Source of the DNA: Bacteroidales bacterium | Lineage (GTDB): Bacteria; Bacteroidota; Bacteroidia; Bacteroidales; F082 | DNA: 64,000 nucleotides | Assembly (NCBI GenBank): GCA_017461665.1 | Contig: JAFTXI010000003.1 | Location: forward strand, 1 to 64,000 | Direction of reading: 5' to 3' | Part shown: one piece after another, positions 43,843 to 52,359 of the stretch | How positions within the stretch are numbered: the stretch's first letter is position 1 | Layout of the letters: every line of letters begins with the position of its first letter | The notes under the pieces: model-generated | What the model was told of the DNA's origin: nothing | Seen by the model: the letters and a program-made list of their open reading frames with translations, nothing else | The model's database searches: none | Made by a program: the position numbers and the translations under genes

Positions 43843-45336
43843 ATGAATACACATTATATTTCAGCAGAAACATTAACTTTTGAAAGAGTTAATGAAATCG
43901 TAACAAAAGGTTATAAACTCGCTTTGTCTGACGACGCTAAGGCTCGCATTCAAAAATGCCGCGACTACTTGGACAAAAAAATGGAGACACAGACAACTCC
44001 AATATATGGAATCACAACAGGTTTCGGTTCTTTATGCAACCATAACATCTCTAAGGAAGATCTCAGTACTCTTCAAAAGAACTTGGTGATGTCGCACGCT
44101 TGCGGTACAGGTGAATTTGTCCCAAAAGAAATCATCCGAATCATGATTTTGTTAAAAGTCCAAAGCTTGTCATACGGTAACTCTGGTGTTCAAGTCGTTA
44201 CAGTACAACGTCTTATCGATTTCTTCAACAACGACGTGCTTCCTGTGGTTTATAACCAAGGTTCGCTCGGTGCTTCAGGCGACTTGGCTCCATTGGCAAA
44301 TCTTATGTTACCTTTGCTTGGTCTCGGTGAAGTTCACTACAAAGGTGAAATAGTTCCTGCTGAAGTGGTTATGAAAGAATTCGGTTGGGAACCTATTACG
44401 CTTCAATCAAAAGAAGGTTTGGCTCTTCTCAACGGAACACAATTTATGAGTTCATACGGAACTTACGTGTTGCTCAAGGCTTTCCGTCTTTCATATCTCG
44501 CCGACCTTATCGGCGCTGTTTCTTTGGAAGCTTTCGACGGTCGTATCGAGCCATTCTTCGATCAAGTACATCAGATTCGTCATCACGAAGGACAGATAAA
44601 AACTGCTGAGAGATTCCGTAACTTGTTAAAAGGCAGCGAATTGATTGCTCGTGAAAAGAAACATGTTCAAGATCCTTATTCATTCCGTTGTATCCCACAA
44701 GTCCACGGAGCTTCAAAAGACGCTATCAAATATGTAGCATCTGTTTTTATGAATGAGATTAACGCCGTCACCGACAACCCAACAATCTTCCCAGATGAAG
44801 ATTTGGTTATCTCGGCGGGTAACTTCCACGGTCAGCCTCTCGCTATAACATTGGATTTCCTAGCAATAGCAATGGCAGAACTCGGTAATATCAGCGAAAG
44901 AAGAGTTTATCAACTTATCTCCGGAAAACGCGAACTTCCTTCATTCTTAGTCGCAGAACCAGGTCTTAATTCTGGTTTCATGATTCCTCAATATGCAGCA
45001 GCTTCTATAGTAAGTCAAAGCAAACAATTGTGCGCTCCAGCTTCAGTAGATAGCATCGAGTCATCTCAAGGTCAAGAGGATCATGTCAGTATGGGCGCCA
45101 ACGCTGCAACAAAAGCATTGCGCGTAGCCGACAACTTAGAAAGAGTCCTCGCTATCGAGTTGTTCAACGCTGCTCAAGCATTGGACTTCAGAAGACCACT
45201 CAAATCGTCGGAAGCAATAGAAACATTCGTTGCAGAATATCGTAAACACGTTGAATTCGTTAAGACAGACAAAGTTATGTACACAGAAATAGCTAAGTCG
45301 GTGAACTTTTTGCACAATTACGAAGTTGAGATATAA
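43843..45336 (+). CDS. hutH: Histidine ammonia-lyase
   Basis: 497 residues. Converts histidine to urocanate and ammonia. The Ala-Ser-Gly triad that forms the MIO cofactor is in GSLGASGDLAPL near residue 144; GTQFMSSYG, NDN-type VTDNPTIF and ESSQGQEDHVSMG are further signatures. It directly follows hisS but the other hut genes are not in the window. Confidence 0.95.
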   Translation: MNTHYISAETLTFERVNEIVTKGYKLALSDDAKARIQKCRDYLDKKMETQTTPIYGITTGFGSLCNHNISKEDLSTLQKNLVMSHACGTGEFVPKEIIRIMILLKVQSLSYGNSGVQVVTVQRLIDFFNNDVLPVVYNQGSLGASGDLAPLANLMLPLLGLGEVHYKGEIVPAEVVMKEFGWEPITLQSKEGLALLNGTQFMSSYGTYVLLKAFRLSYLADLIGAVSLEAFDGRIEPFFDQVHQIRHHEGQIKTAERFRNLLKGSELIAREKKHVQDPYSFRCIPQVHGASKDAIKYVASVFMNEINAVTDNPTIFPDEDLVISAGNFHGQPLAITLDFLAIAMAELGNISERRVYQLISGKRELPSFLVAEPGLNSGFMIPQYAAASIVSQSKQLCAPASVDSIESSQGQEDHVSMGANAATKALRVADNLERVLAIELFNAAQALDFRRPLKSSEAIETFVAEYRKHVEFVKTDKVMYTEIAKSVNFLHNYEVEI

Positions 45337-45512
45337 AGTTTATAGTTGAGAGTTAAAAGTTAATAGTAGTTGTAAAGTTGGAAGTCGTTTGGTTTAAAAG
45401 TTTATTATTCCCAAATGACTTTCAATATCAGACCAATAAACTTCTAACTTAATAACTCTCAACTTTTAAACAACTCTAAACATTAAACTTTAAACTATAC
45501 ACTTTAAAACAT
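45337..45512. repeat. Inverted word arrays (GTTGAGAGTTAAAAGTT)
   Basis: AGTTTATAGTTGAGAGTTAA words on the left (45337-45370) and AACTCTCAACTTTTAAAC words on the right (45443-45500) are imperfect inverted copies around an inner pair (GTCGTTTGG / CCAAATGAC). No gene or clear promoter box. Could be transcribed as a long hairpin behind hutH. Confidence 0.65.
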
Positions 45513-46031
45513 ATGGAATATCAAGAAAATTACAATTTGGAACAAGAGGAGCAGCCGGTGAGAAGACCGGATCTACTGTCGGTGTTGTGTATCTTGTCGT
45601 TTATCAACGCGGTATACAATGCAGTATCTAACTTCATTTCTTTCGCATTTTATGATAAGATACAGAATCTGTTGACGCAGATGGGTGAAGGCAGCGGTAT
45701 CTTTGAAGAAATGTCGGAAGAGATGATTGACGAGATGGGAGATTCTTGGACAATGATGGTTGATGCAGCCTCAGCAGCGTTTTCCGTTGGCAGAGGTTAT
45801 TACTTCTTGGAGATGGCTCTGTATGTGGCTTCTTTCCTCGGAGCATTGATGATGTGGAGATTACAAAAGAAAGGATTCCACGTCTATGCGGTCTCTCAGA
45901 TTCTTATGCTCATCGCTACATCAATCATGGTGACAACCCCACTCGGAACAGGATTCCCATTCGGACCTTTATTCTGGACAGTGTTGTTCATCCTGATGTA
46001 TTATCCTCACTATAGAAAAGTTATGAAATAA
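45513..46031 (+). CDS. Hypothetical membrane protein
   Basis: 172 residues, acidic cytosolic start (EQEEQPVRRPDLLSVL) followed by about four membrane helices (24-45, 88-112, 125-142, 147-166). No named family recognised. Its stop overlaps the next start (TAATG). Probably a two-gene unit of membrane proteins. Confidence 0.7.
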   Translation: MEYQENYNLEQEEQPVRRPDLLSVLCILSFINAVYNAVSNFISFAFYDKIQNLLTQMGEGSGIFEEMSEEMIDEMGDSWTMMVDAASAAFSVGRGYYFLEMALYVASFLGALMMWRLQKKGFHVYAVSQILMLIATSIMVTTPLGTGFPFGPLFWTVLFILMYYPHYRKVMK

Positions 46032-46510
46032 TGAAGAAGAAGCAAAGAAGAAATGACATTTTTATCAGAGGAAGAAACCTAACCTTAGGGGTGAAATTGG
46101 TCGGTACTTTCGCCATTGTGTATTATTCATTTTATTTTTTGCTTCTTACTGTTTTTGGTGTCTATTACTCAAGCGTTTACGATCCTGCCTATTCTCAAGA
46201 GACACTCTTCCACTCAATGTTGATGTCTTCAATTCTGTGGATTATTATAGGAACAATAGTTGTAAGTCTGATATTGTTGTTCTGTCGAAAACGCTACGGT
46301 AAGTATCTCTTTATGATTTTTACCATTATACTTCTTGTATATCAACTTATTACTACAGAAAATCATATCTGGTTGATTTATTTTATTGAGATAGGTTTGG
46401 TATTAGTCATGGCTCCTCTTAAAGTCTTTGTCAATATTAATAAGATGATAAAAGATGAGATTATAAATAATAATGATGAGAATATAAATAATAAAACAGA
46501 TAATAATTAA
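46031..46510 (+). CDS. Hypothetical membrane protein
   Basis: 159 residues, basic start then four helices (about 18-40, 60-82, 90-105, 117-133) and an Asn/Asp/Glu-rich tail. Coupled to the preceding gene; 16 bp before the kinase gene. Unknown function. Confidence 0.65.
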   Translation: MKKKQRRNDIFIRGRNLTLGVKLVGTFAIVYYSFYFLLLTVFGVYYSSVYDPAYSQETLFHSMLMSSILWIIIGTIVVSLILLFCRKRYGKYLFMIFTIILLVYQLITTENHIWLIYFIEIGLVLVMAPLKVFVNINKMIKDEIINNNDENINNKTDNN

Positions 46511-46526
46511 ATAATACATAATAAGT

Positions 46527-47273
46527 ATGATTAATATTACAATAGCCGGAGATCTCGGTAGCGGAAAAAGTACTGTCGCCAATCATCTGATAAATAACAT
46601 AAACTACAGAATTGAGTCGGCAGGTTTGATTTTCAGACGTTTGGCTGAGCAACATGGAATGACGGCTAAGGAGTTTAATCAATTTATTGAAAGTGATCCC
46701 AAATACGACAATATGGTCGATGATGCTATTAGAGAGATGGGTAGTAAAGAAGAGAATATCATTTTCGACTCGCGTCTGGCTTGGCATTTTGTTCCAAACT
46801 CATTTAAGATTTATATGTATGTCGATGTCGATACTGCTACAGAACGTATCTTCAACGACAAAGATCGCGTCAGTGAATCGTATTCCGATATTGCAACAGC
46901 AAAAAAAGAAATTATCGAGAGAAGACAAAGCGAAGTGTTGAGATACAAGACTTTCTATAATGTCGATATCAACAACTTCAGAAACTACGATTTCATTATC
47001 GACACAAGTCATGCTACTAAAGAGGAAGTCAACGACTTGGTTTTAAGTAGTTTTAAATTATTTGAACAAGGACTGGAATATAATAAGATATGGCTCTCGC
47101 CTAGAAATTTGGACTTAAGCAAGAGTACTGTCAATCAGGAAGATGTACAATCTGAAGAAATAGAAGTCGTCAAGACTGATGAAAAGTTCTATGTTTTCAG
47201 AGGACACGATAAGGTGAGAGCAGCAATAGAAAAAGGAGATAATTTGGTGGCTGTAAAAAGAATGTTTGAATGA
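46527..47273 (+). CDS. Cytidylate-kinase-like P-loop protein
   Basis: 248 residues. The P-loop GDLGSGKST (8-16) and following layout (RRLAEQHGM, FDSRLAWHFVP, DKDRVSE lid) match the (d)CMP-kinase-like group (Cytidylate_kin2). The C-terminal 45 residues are an extra part (VFRGHDKVRAAIEKGD). Substrate not certain. A 15-bp hairpin stands behind it. Confidence 0.75.
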   Translation: MINITIAGDLGSGKSTVANHLINNINYRIESAGLIFRRLAEQHGMTAKEFNQFIESDPKYDNMVDDAIREMGSKEENIIFDSRLAWHFVPNSFKIYMYVDVDTATERIFNDKDRVSESYSDIATAKKEIIERRQSEVLRYKTFYNVDINNFRNYDFIIDTSHATKEEVNDLVLSSFKLFEQGLEYNKIWLSPRNLDLSKSTVNQEDVQSEEIEVVKTDEKFYVFRGHDKVRAAIEKGDNLVAVKRMFE

Positions 47274-47306
47274 GAATTTAATTAGGATAGAATAAATTCC
47301 CATGAG

Positions 47307-47350
47307 AAGAAGACATGTAGTATAACCTCAACTACATGTCTTCTTATTAT
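47307..47350. terminator. 15-bp perfect hairpin between converging genes
   Basis: Arms AAGAAGACATGTAGT and ACTACATGTCTTCTT around a 9-nt loop, followed by ATTATT. Strong stem but no pure T-run. Confidence 0.7.
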
Positions 47351-47398
47351 TCGGTTACCTTGACTTCAATTCGTGTAGATACATGAAATCTGTGGAGA

Positions 47399-48619
47399 TT
47401 AAATCTTTAACTTCTCAAACTCTAAATTGTCTTTGCTTTCTGCGTATTTGCGGTCGACGACAAGTTTTTTCTTATTGCTTGATGGCATCTCGAACATGGC
47501 GTCGTTGAGAATATTTTCCAAGATAGCTCTCAGTCCGCGAGCTCCTAATTTAAACTCTATACTCTTGTCAACGATATAATCCAAGACTTCGTCTTTTATC
47601 TCCAACTTGATGTCGTCCATCTCAAACAACTTGGTAAACTGCTTGGTGATGGCGTTCTTTGGTTCTTTCAAGATACGTTTCAAAGTGTCTCTGTCTAAAG
47701 GATTGAGGAATGTCAATATTGGAAAACGCCCGACAATCTCAGGGATGAGACCGAATCTCTTGATGTCGGCAGGGGAGATGTATTGTAGCAGATTATCTTT
47801 GTCTATCTGTTTCTTATTGTCGTTGCCGTAGCCGATGGCGTTGCTTCCCACTCTGTTGGCTATTATCTTATCTATTCCGTCGAAGGCGCCTCCTGCAATG
47901 AACAAGATATTCTTGGTGTTAACCTGAATCATTTTTTGTTCAGGATGTTTGCGTCCTCCTTGAGGTGGCACGTTGACGACGGTTCCTTCAAGAAGTTTCA
48001 GCATTGCTTGTTGCACGCCTTCACCGGAGACGTCGCGTGTGATACTCGGGTTGTCGCTCTTGCGTGCTATCTTGTCAATCTCGTCGATGAAGACGATGCC
48101 TCTCTCGGCGGCTGTCACGTCATAGTCAGATGCCTGTAACAACTTGACTAATATATTCTCGACGTCTTCGCCAACATAACCTGCTTCTGTGAGCACGGTG
48201 GCATCGGCTATCGCAAAAGGTACGTGCAGCATCTTGGCAATAGAGCGGGCAAGGAGCGTCTTGCCCGTGCCAGTCTCACCGACTAAGATGATGTTCGACT
48301 TTTCAATCTCGACTTCATCTTCGGTCTTCTCCTGGTTGATTCTCTTATAATGATTATAAACTGCTACGGCAAGAATCCTCTTCGCTTCATCTTGTCCGAT
48401 GACATATTGATCTAAAAACGATTTTATCTCAATAGGTTTCAATAACTTGAAGTCGGGAGTATTTGCTTTCTTAAGATGTTTCAATTCTTCTTGTACGACG
48501 ATATGACCGCGTTCGATACATTCGTCGCAGATGAAACCATACATTCCAGAAAGAAGCAAAGCTGCTTCCTTATCGCTTTTTCCACAAAATGAGCAGAAGT
48601 TTTCTTGTTTTTTAGCCAT
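47399..48619 (-). CDS. clpX: ATP-dependent Clp protease ATP-binding subunit ClpX
   Basis: 406 residues. N-terminal C4 zinc finger (CSFCGKS ... CDECIERG), Walker A GETGTGKT, Walker [10 protein letters not shown], pore loop GYVGEDVE and an RPDLIPEFIGR-equivalent ([10 protein letters not shown]). Unfolds substrates for ClpP. Lies 46 bp after clpP with a REP-like palindrome between them. Confidence 0.97.
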   Translation of the reverse strand: MAKKQENFCSFCGKSDKEAALLLSGMYGFICDECIERGHIVVQEELKHLKKANTPDFKLLKPIEIKSFLDQYVIGQDEAKRILAVAVYNHYKRINQEKTEDEVEIEKSNIILVGETGTGKTLLARSIAKMLHVPFAIADATVLTEAGYVGEDVENILVKLLQASDYDVTAAERGIVFIDEIDKIARKSDNPSITRDVSGEGVQQAMLKLLEGTVVNVPPQGGRKHPEQKMIQVNTKNILFIAGGAFDGIDKIIANRVGSNAIGYGNDNKKQIDKDNLLQYISPADIKRFGLIPEIVGRFPILTFLNPLDRDTLKRILKEPKNAITKQFTKLFEMDDIKLEIKDEVLDYIVDKSIEFKLGARGLRAILENILNDAMFEMPSSNKKKLVVDRKYAESKDNLEFEKLKI

Positions 48620-48631
48620 CTTTATTTAGTT

Positions 48632-48654
48632 GTAGAGACGTATCGAATACGTCC
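48632..48654. repeat. REP-like palindrome between clpP and clpX
   Basis: GTAG-AGACGTAT, loop CGA, ATACGTCC. It is inside an expected operon, so it may lower clpX relative to clpP expression rather than end the transcript. Confidence 0.8.
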
Positions 48655-48665
48655 GTCTTTAGTCT

Positions 48666-49334
48666 TTAAACTTTCTTAATAAGGACTTCATCGATCATGC
48701 CGTATTCTTTGGCTTCTTGTGATGTCATCCAGTAGTCGCGGTCGGAGTCAGCCCATACCTTGTCGAACTCTTGTCCTGAATGTGTAGCGATGATGTCGTA
48801 AAGTTCTTTTTTAAGTTTCAATATCTCACGAGCTGTGATCTCGATGTCGGAGGCTTGACCTTGCATTCCGCCCATTGGTTGGTGAATCATGATGCGTGAG
48901 TGTTTCAAGGCAGAGCGTTTGCCTTTGGCTCCGGCGCACAACAAGACTGCTGCCATTGAAGCAGCGATACCTGTACAAATTGTCGCTACGTCAGGGCTGA
49001 TGAATTGCATTGTGTCGTAGATTCCCAAACCGGCATAAACTGAACCTCCAGGTGAGTTGACGTAAATCTGAATGTCTCTCTTAGGATCTGATGATTCTAA
49101 GAAAAGCAACTGTGCTTGAATGATATTAGCAACATAGTCGTTGATTTCGTCGCCCAAGAAGATGATGCGGTCCATCATAAGTCTTGAGAAAACGTCCATC
49201 TGCGCTACATTGAGCTGACGTTCTTCAATGATTGTTGGTGAGATATAACTTGTAACAGTAGAAGTGTATTTCTCTAAAGCCAAACTATTGATTCCACAAT
49301 GTTTGGTGGCGTATTTATAAAATTCGTTGTTCAT
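48666..49334 (-). CDS. clpP: ATP-dependent Clp protease proteolytic subunit
   Basis: 222 residues. Catalytic Ser126 in TGIAASMAA and His151 in MIHQPMGG; the Asp lies about 50 residues on. YVNSPGGSVYAGLGIYD is the substrate strand. Classical order tig-clpP-clpX is kept, all on the minus strand. Confidence 0.97.
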   Translation of the reverse strand: MNNEFYKYATKHCGINSLALEKYTSTVTSYISPTIIEERQLNVAQMDVFSRLMMDRIIFLGDEINDYVANIIQAQLLFLESSDPKRDIQIYVNSPGGSVYAGLGIYDTMQFISPDVATICTGIAASMAAVLLCAGAKGKRSALKHSRIMIHQPMGGMQGQASDIEITAREILKLKKELYDIIATHSGQEFDKVWADSDRDYWMTSQEAKEYGMIDEVLIKKV

Positions 49335-49374
49335 CTTTTTTCTTTTTTTAATAATAAACTACTTATCTTATATT

Positions 49375-49458
49375 TTGTTTTTATAAAAATTAAGGTTTAA
49401 AGTATAATTTAATGTAAATCTAACCTTAAACCTTAAACTTTAAACCTTGAATCAAGGT
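49375..49458. repeat. AAGGTTTAAAGTTTAAGG words between tig and clpP
   Basis: AAGGTTTAAAGT on the left and AACCTTAAACCTTAAACTTTAAACCTTG on the right are inverted word arrays in the 127-bp tig-clpP gap. Related to the AAACTTTAAACT words at 45480. Confidence 0.7.
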
Positions 49459-49461
49459 TGA

Positions 49462-50622
49462 TTATTCTGCTGTTTCTTCTTTTTCTTCTGTCTTAGCAGC
49501 TTTCTTTGCTCTTGTCTTTTTGGGTTTAGCTTCTTCTGCAGCTTCGTTATTTTCAGCTACTTCCAACTGAGGCATGAACGATTTTACGAAACCGTCGTAA
49601 TCTGTATCGACGACTGTAACAATCATGTTTTCTTTCAAGTAAGCTGTCAATTTTTTGTCAGCCAACTGATTGTTGATATTTTGACGTTGGTTGTCGTCTT
49701 TCAAGATAGCATCGATGATGTCTTCTAAACGTTTCTTTGTTTCTTCGTCTAATGTCTCAACATCCATGTGACCGAAGTACATGCTTCTTACGAACTGGCG
49801 TACTTCTTCTTGTTTAAGAGCTAACTCAGGATTTTGTTTTACGAGAGCTTCTTCGATGAGTTGCCACCTGAGAGATTTTACGTATGAGTTGTCGTAGTTC
49901 TTTTCTACTTCTTCAGCTGTGATTTTGCCTTCGCTGTTTTCAACGATCCAGCGTTTGAGGAATATGTCTGGCAAATCGAATTTGATTTCTTCTACCAATT
50001 GGTCGATGGCTTTGTTATAGAACATTCTTTCTGCTTCGAGAACGTATTGTTTTTCCATCTCTACAGCGACTTTTTGACGGAATGTCTCAATGTCTTTTAC
50101 TTCTTGATTTGGGAAAATCATGTTGAAGAGTTCTTCGTTGAGTTCTGGTTCTTTATCGTCAACTTTATTGTTTTCTTGAATGCTCTTTATTGTTCTGTCG
50201 ATTTCTTCTTGAGAAGCTTTGATGTTGAAATCGTTGATTTTATGTTCTTTAAGTTCGATTTTGATTTCAGGTTTGAGAGCTGCTTCGAAGTAGAAGCTTA
50301 ATTCTTCTTGGTTGTCTAAGTCGTTAGGTTGTGATTTTTCCATATCTGGAAGAGGATAACCTATGACGTCCAATTTGTTTTCTATGATGTGGTTGTTGAG
50401 GGCTTCAGAAACTTTTTGATTTATCTTTTCCAAAAGGACTGCTTGGCCGTACATTTTTTTAATCATGCCGAAAGGCACTTTACCTTGACGGAATCCAGGC
50501 AATGTAGCTTTACGTTGATAATCATTCAAAGCCTTTTTTACTTCACCTTCGTAATCTTCTTTAACTAAGTTTATTTGAATAGCTGCGAGAAGTTCGCCTT
50601 TTGATGTTTGTATAGTATTCAT
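49462..50622 (-). CDS. tig: Trigger factor lacking the PPIase domain
   Basis: 386 residues instead of about 450. Ribosome-binding domain with signature LPGFRQGKVPFG (normal GFRxGxxP). After residue about 150 (EIDRTIKSIQEN) the sequence passes directly to KEPELNEELFNMIFP, which in other trigger factors follows the FKBP-type PPIase domain; the roughly 95-residue PPIase part is absent. The C-terminal chaperone arms (about 165-355) are complete, followed by a Lys/Ala/Glu-rich tail. No frameshift is seen. It should still hold nascent chains without prolyl isomerisation. Follows tRNA-Leu by 25 bp. Confidence 0.9.
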   Translation of the reverse strand: MNTIQTSKGELLAAIQINLVKEDYEGEVKKALNDYQRKATLPGFRQGKVPFGMIKKMYGQAVLLEKINQKVSEALNNHIIENKLDVIGYPLPDMEKSQPNDLDNQEELSFYFEAALKPEIKIELKEHKINDFNIKASQEEIDRTIKSIQENNKVDDKEPELNEELFNMIFPNQEVKDIETFRQKVAVEMEKQYVLEAERMFYNKAIDQLVEEIKFDLPDIFLKRWIVENSEGKITAEEVEKNYDNSYVKSLRWQLIEEALVKQNPELALKQEEVRQFVRSMYFGHMDVETLDEETKKRLEDIIDAILKDDNQRQNINNQLADKKLTAYLKENMIVTVVDTDYDGFVKSFMPQLEVAENNEAAEEAKPKKTRAKKAAKTEEKEETAE

Positions 50623-50647
50623 TTGATATAAATTATTTTTTTTGTAG

Positions 50648-50729
50648 TGCGGATGAAGGGACTCGAACCCCCACGCCTCTCGGCATCAGATCCTAAGTCT
50701 GACGCGGCTACCAATTACGCCACATCCGC
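50648..50729 (-). tRNA. tRNA-Leu (TAG)
   Basis: Acceptor arms GCGGATG / CATCCGC, discriminator A, long class II variable arm, anticodon loop CTTAGGA with TAG, standard T-arm. CCA is not encoded. A TAATTTTG -7 box lies about 20 bp upstream on the minus strand. Probably cotranscribed with tig. Confidence 0.95.
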
Positions 50730-50810
50730 CTGAATCGTTAGGAGGTGCAAAATTACAATTTTTTTTTGAAATCTCCCACATTTTTTTTAATAAAAAAAGA
50801 ATTTATTTGC

Positions 50811-50818
50811 TATATTTG
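50811..50818 (+). promoter_or_regulatory. -7 box TATATTTG deciding the DUF5723 start
   Basis: TATATTTG only 2 bp before an in-frame ATG at 50821. Transcription should start near 50825, so that ATG would be outside the mRNA and the next one at 50842 is chosen. Confidence 0.6.
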
Positions 50819-50841
50819 CGATGGCTAACATTTATACTGAA

Positions 50842-52359
50842 ATGACTATTTTACGTAGATTATTTTTCATACTTCTATTAACATTTTTGACGACCAACTC
50901 ATATTCGCAGTCACTTGTCGGAACGCAAAGTAACTATGCCGGCTCTCGTTCTCTTTCGATGAATCCGGCTTTGATGTCAACTTCTAATCTTTATTTCGAT
51001 TTCTCAGTGGCTTCTCTCGGCCTGACTTTCTCCAACGATTTCCTCTATATAAAAGGTGTTGACCTTTCAAAGTTCTTCTTTACAGAAGAACATCCTGCTC
51101 CGGAATATATAATCGATGATAGTTATAAGTCTAACTTCATGATTTATGACAATCCTAACTTTAAACCAAACAATGTTTATGAGTCATTAGATTTAAACTT
51201 GTTGAGTTTTATGTATAGCATTGATGCAAAACAAACTGTCGGTTTTTCTTTGAACGGCAGGGCTTATACGAGTGGTACAAACATTCCTCACGACATTCCT
51301 AAGTTATGTGTCTTTGGTCTTGAAGAGGAGAGTCTTCACGGACGTTATCAGTCGTCGGATATCAATGTTTCGACAATGGAATGGGCAGAGTTGGCATTTT
51401 CTTATTCGAGAGAGGTTTATGATCGTTATCTTAACAGAATGGATGCTGGAGTAAGCGCGAAATATCTGCTTGGTTATTCAGCAGCTGTAGCAAATATAAA
51501 GAACCTCGACTATGAGATTTTTTCAGAAGATAGTGTTATTGTCAATAACTTCGATTCAGAAATGGCTTATTCATTGCCTCTGAACTATAACGAGTCTTTT
51601 ACTTCTAAATCATTATTCGACAAATCTTTGGTACGAGGTAACGGCTTGTCATTCGATATAGGAATCTCTTTTACTCGTAAGAAAAATATCGTCTATAATC
51701 AGCCGCGTCTCATCTCTTCTTGTATGATGCCGAAGGTAGATTACAGATGGCGAATCTCTGCTTCCTTGATGGATGTGGGTTTTATAAACTTTAACAAAAA
51801 TGCTTTAAAGCATGAATTTGTAAACGACGGCTCGGTGAATTTCGACAAGACTGTTTTCGATAATGTAGAGTCTTTCAACGATATGGTCGGATTCTTAAGT
51901 GAGATTTATTATAATGGCGATTCATCTGCTTCTATTGTTGGAGATAAGTTTAAGATGGGACTTCCAACAACATTCCGACTTCAACTTGATTATAATATTG
52001 TCGAGCATTTTTATGTAAATACGACTTTTATTCAGCCAATAAGTTTGTTGAAATATTCGGTGAAGGCAGCTCCACAGTTATTGGTTGAACCTCGTTTTGA
52101 ATCGGATTATTTCGACTTTAGCATTCCTTTGACACTTCGTGATTACCAGCATTTTATGGTAGGAGCTTCAGCGAGAATTGGATTTATTACAATAGGAACA
52201 CAGAACTTAGCTTCTTATCTTGGATTTGGTAATGTTAACGGAATGGATTTATTTGTCTCAGTGAAATTTAATTTTGCTAAAGGCAGTTGTGATGTGAATA
52301 AATTCGACGCTTGTTGGTCGGCAGATTACGGTCATTATAAAAACAGAAAACGTCAGTGA
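50842..52359 (+). CDS. DUF5723 outer-membrane protein
   Basis: 505 residues from the ATG at 50842, starting with a clear signal peptide (MTILRRLFFILLLTFLTTNS, cut after YSQ). Repeated aromatic beta strands through the whole length and features like SRSLSMNPALMSTSNLYFDFS match DUF5723, a family of OmpA-/PorV-like barrels in Bacteroidota. Function unknown. It converges on the ABC permease with no bases between the two stops. Confidence 0.8.
   Translation: MTILRRLFFILLLTFLTTNSYSQSLVGTQSNYAGSRSLSMNPALMSTSNLYFDFSVASLGLTFSNDFLYIKGVDLSKFFFTEEHPAPEYIIDDSYKSNFMIYDNPNFKPNNVYESLDLNLLSFMYSIDAKQTVGFSLNGRAYTSGTNIPHDIPKLCVFGLEEESLHGRYQSSDINVSTMEWAELAFSYSREVYDRYLNRMDAGVSAKYLLGYSAAVANIKNLDYEIFSEDSVIVNNFDSEMAYSLPLNYNESFTSKSLFDKSLVRGNGLSFDIGISFTRKKNIVYNQPRLISSCMMPKVDYRWRISASLMDVGFINFNKNALKHEFVNDGSVNFDKTVFDNVESFNDMVGFLSEIYYNGDSSASIVGDKFKMGLPTTFRLQLDYNIVEHFYVNTTFIQPISLLKYSVKAAPQLLVEPRFESDYFDFSIPLTLRDYQHFMVGASARIGFITIGTQNLASYLGFGNVNGMDLFVSVKFNFAKGSCDVNKFDACWSADYGHYKNRKRQ

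Noticed and set aside
45337..45512. Inverted arrays as insertion-sequence ends
   Set aside because: No transposase between them (only 75 bp), no target duplication; better explained as repeat words.
50821..50841. Upstream ATG for the DUF5723 protein
   Set aside because: It follows the -7 box by 2 bp and would lie before the transcript start; the ATG at 50842 gives a good signal peptide.
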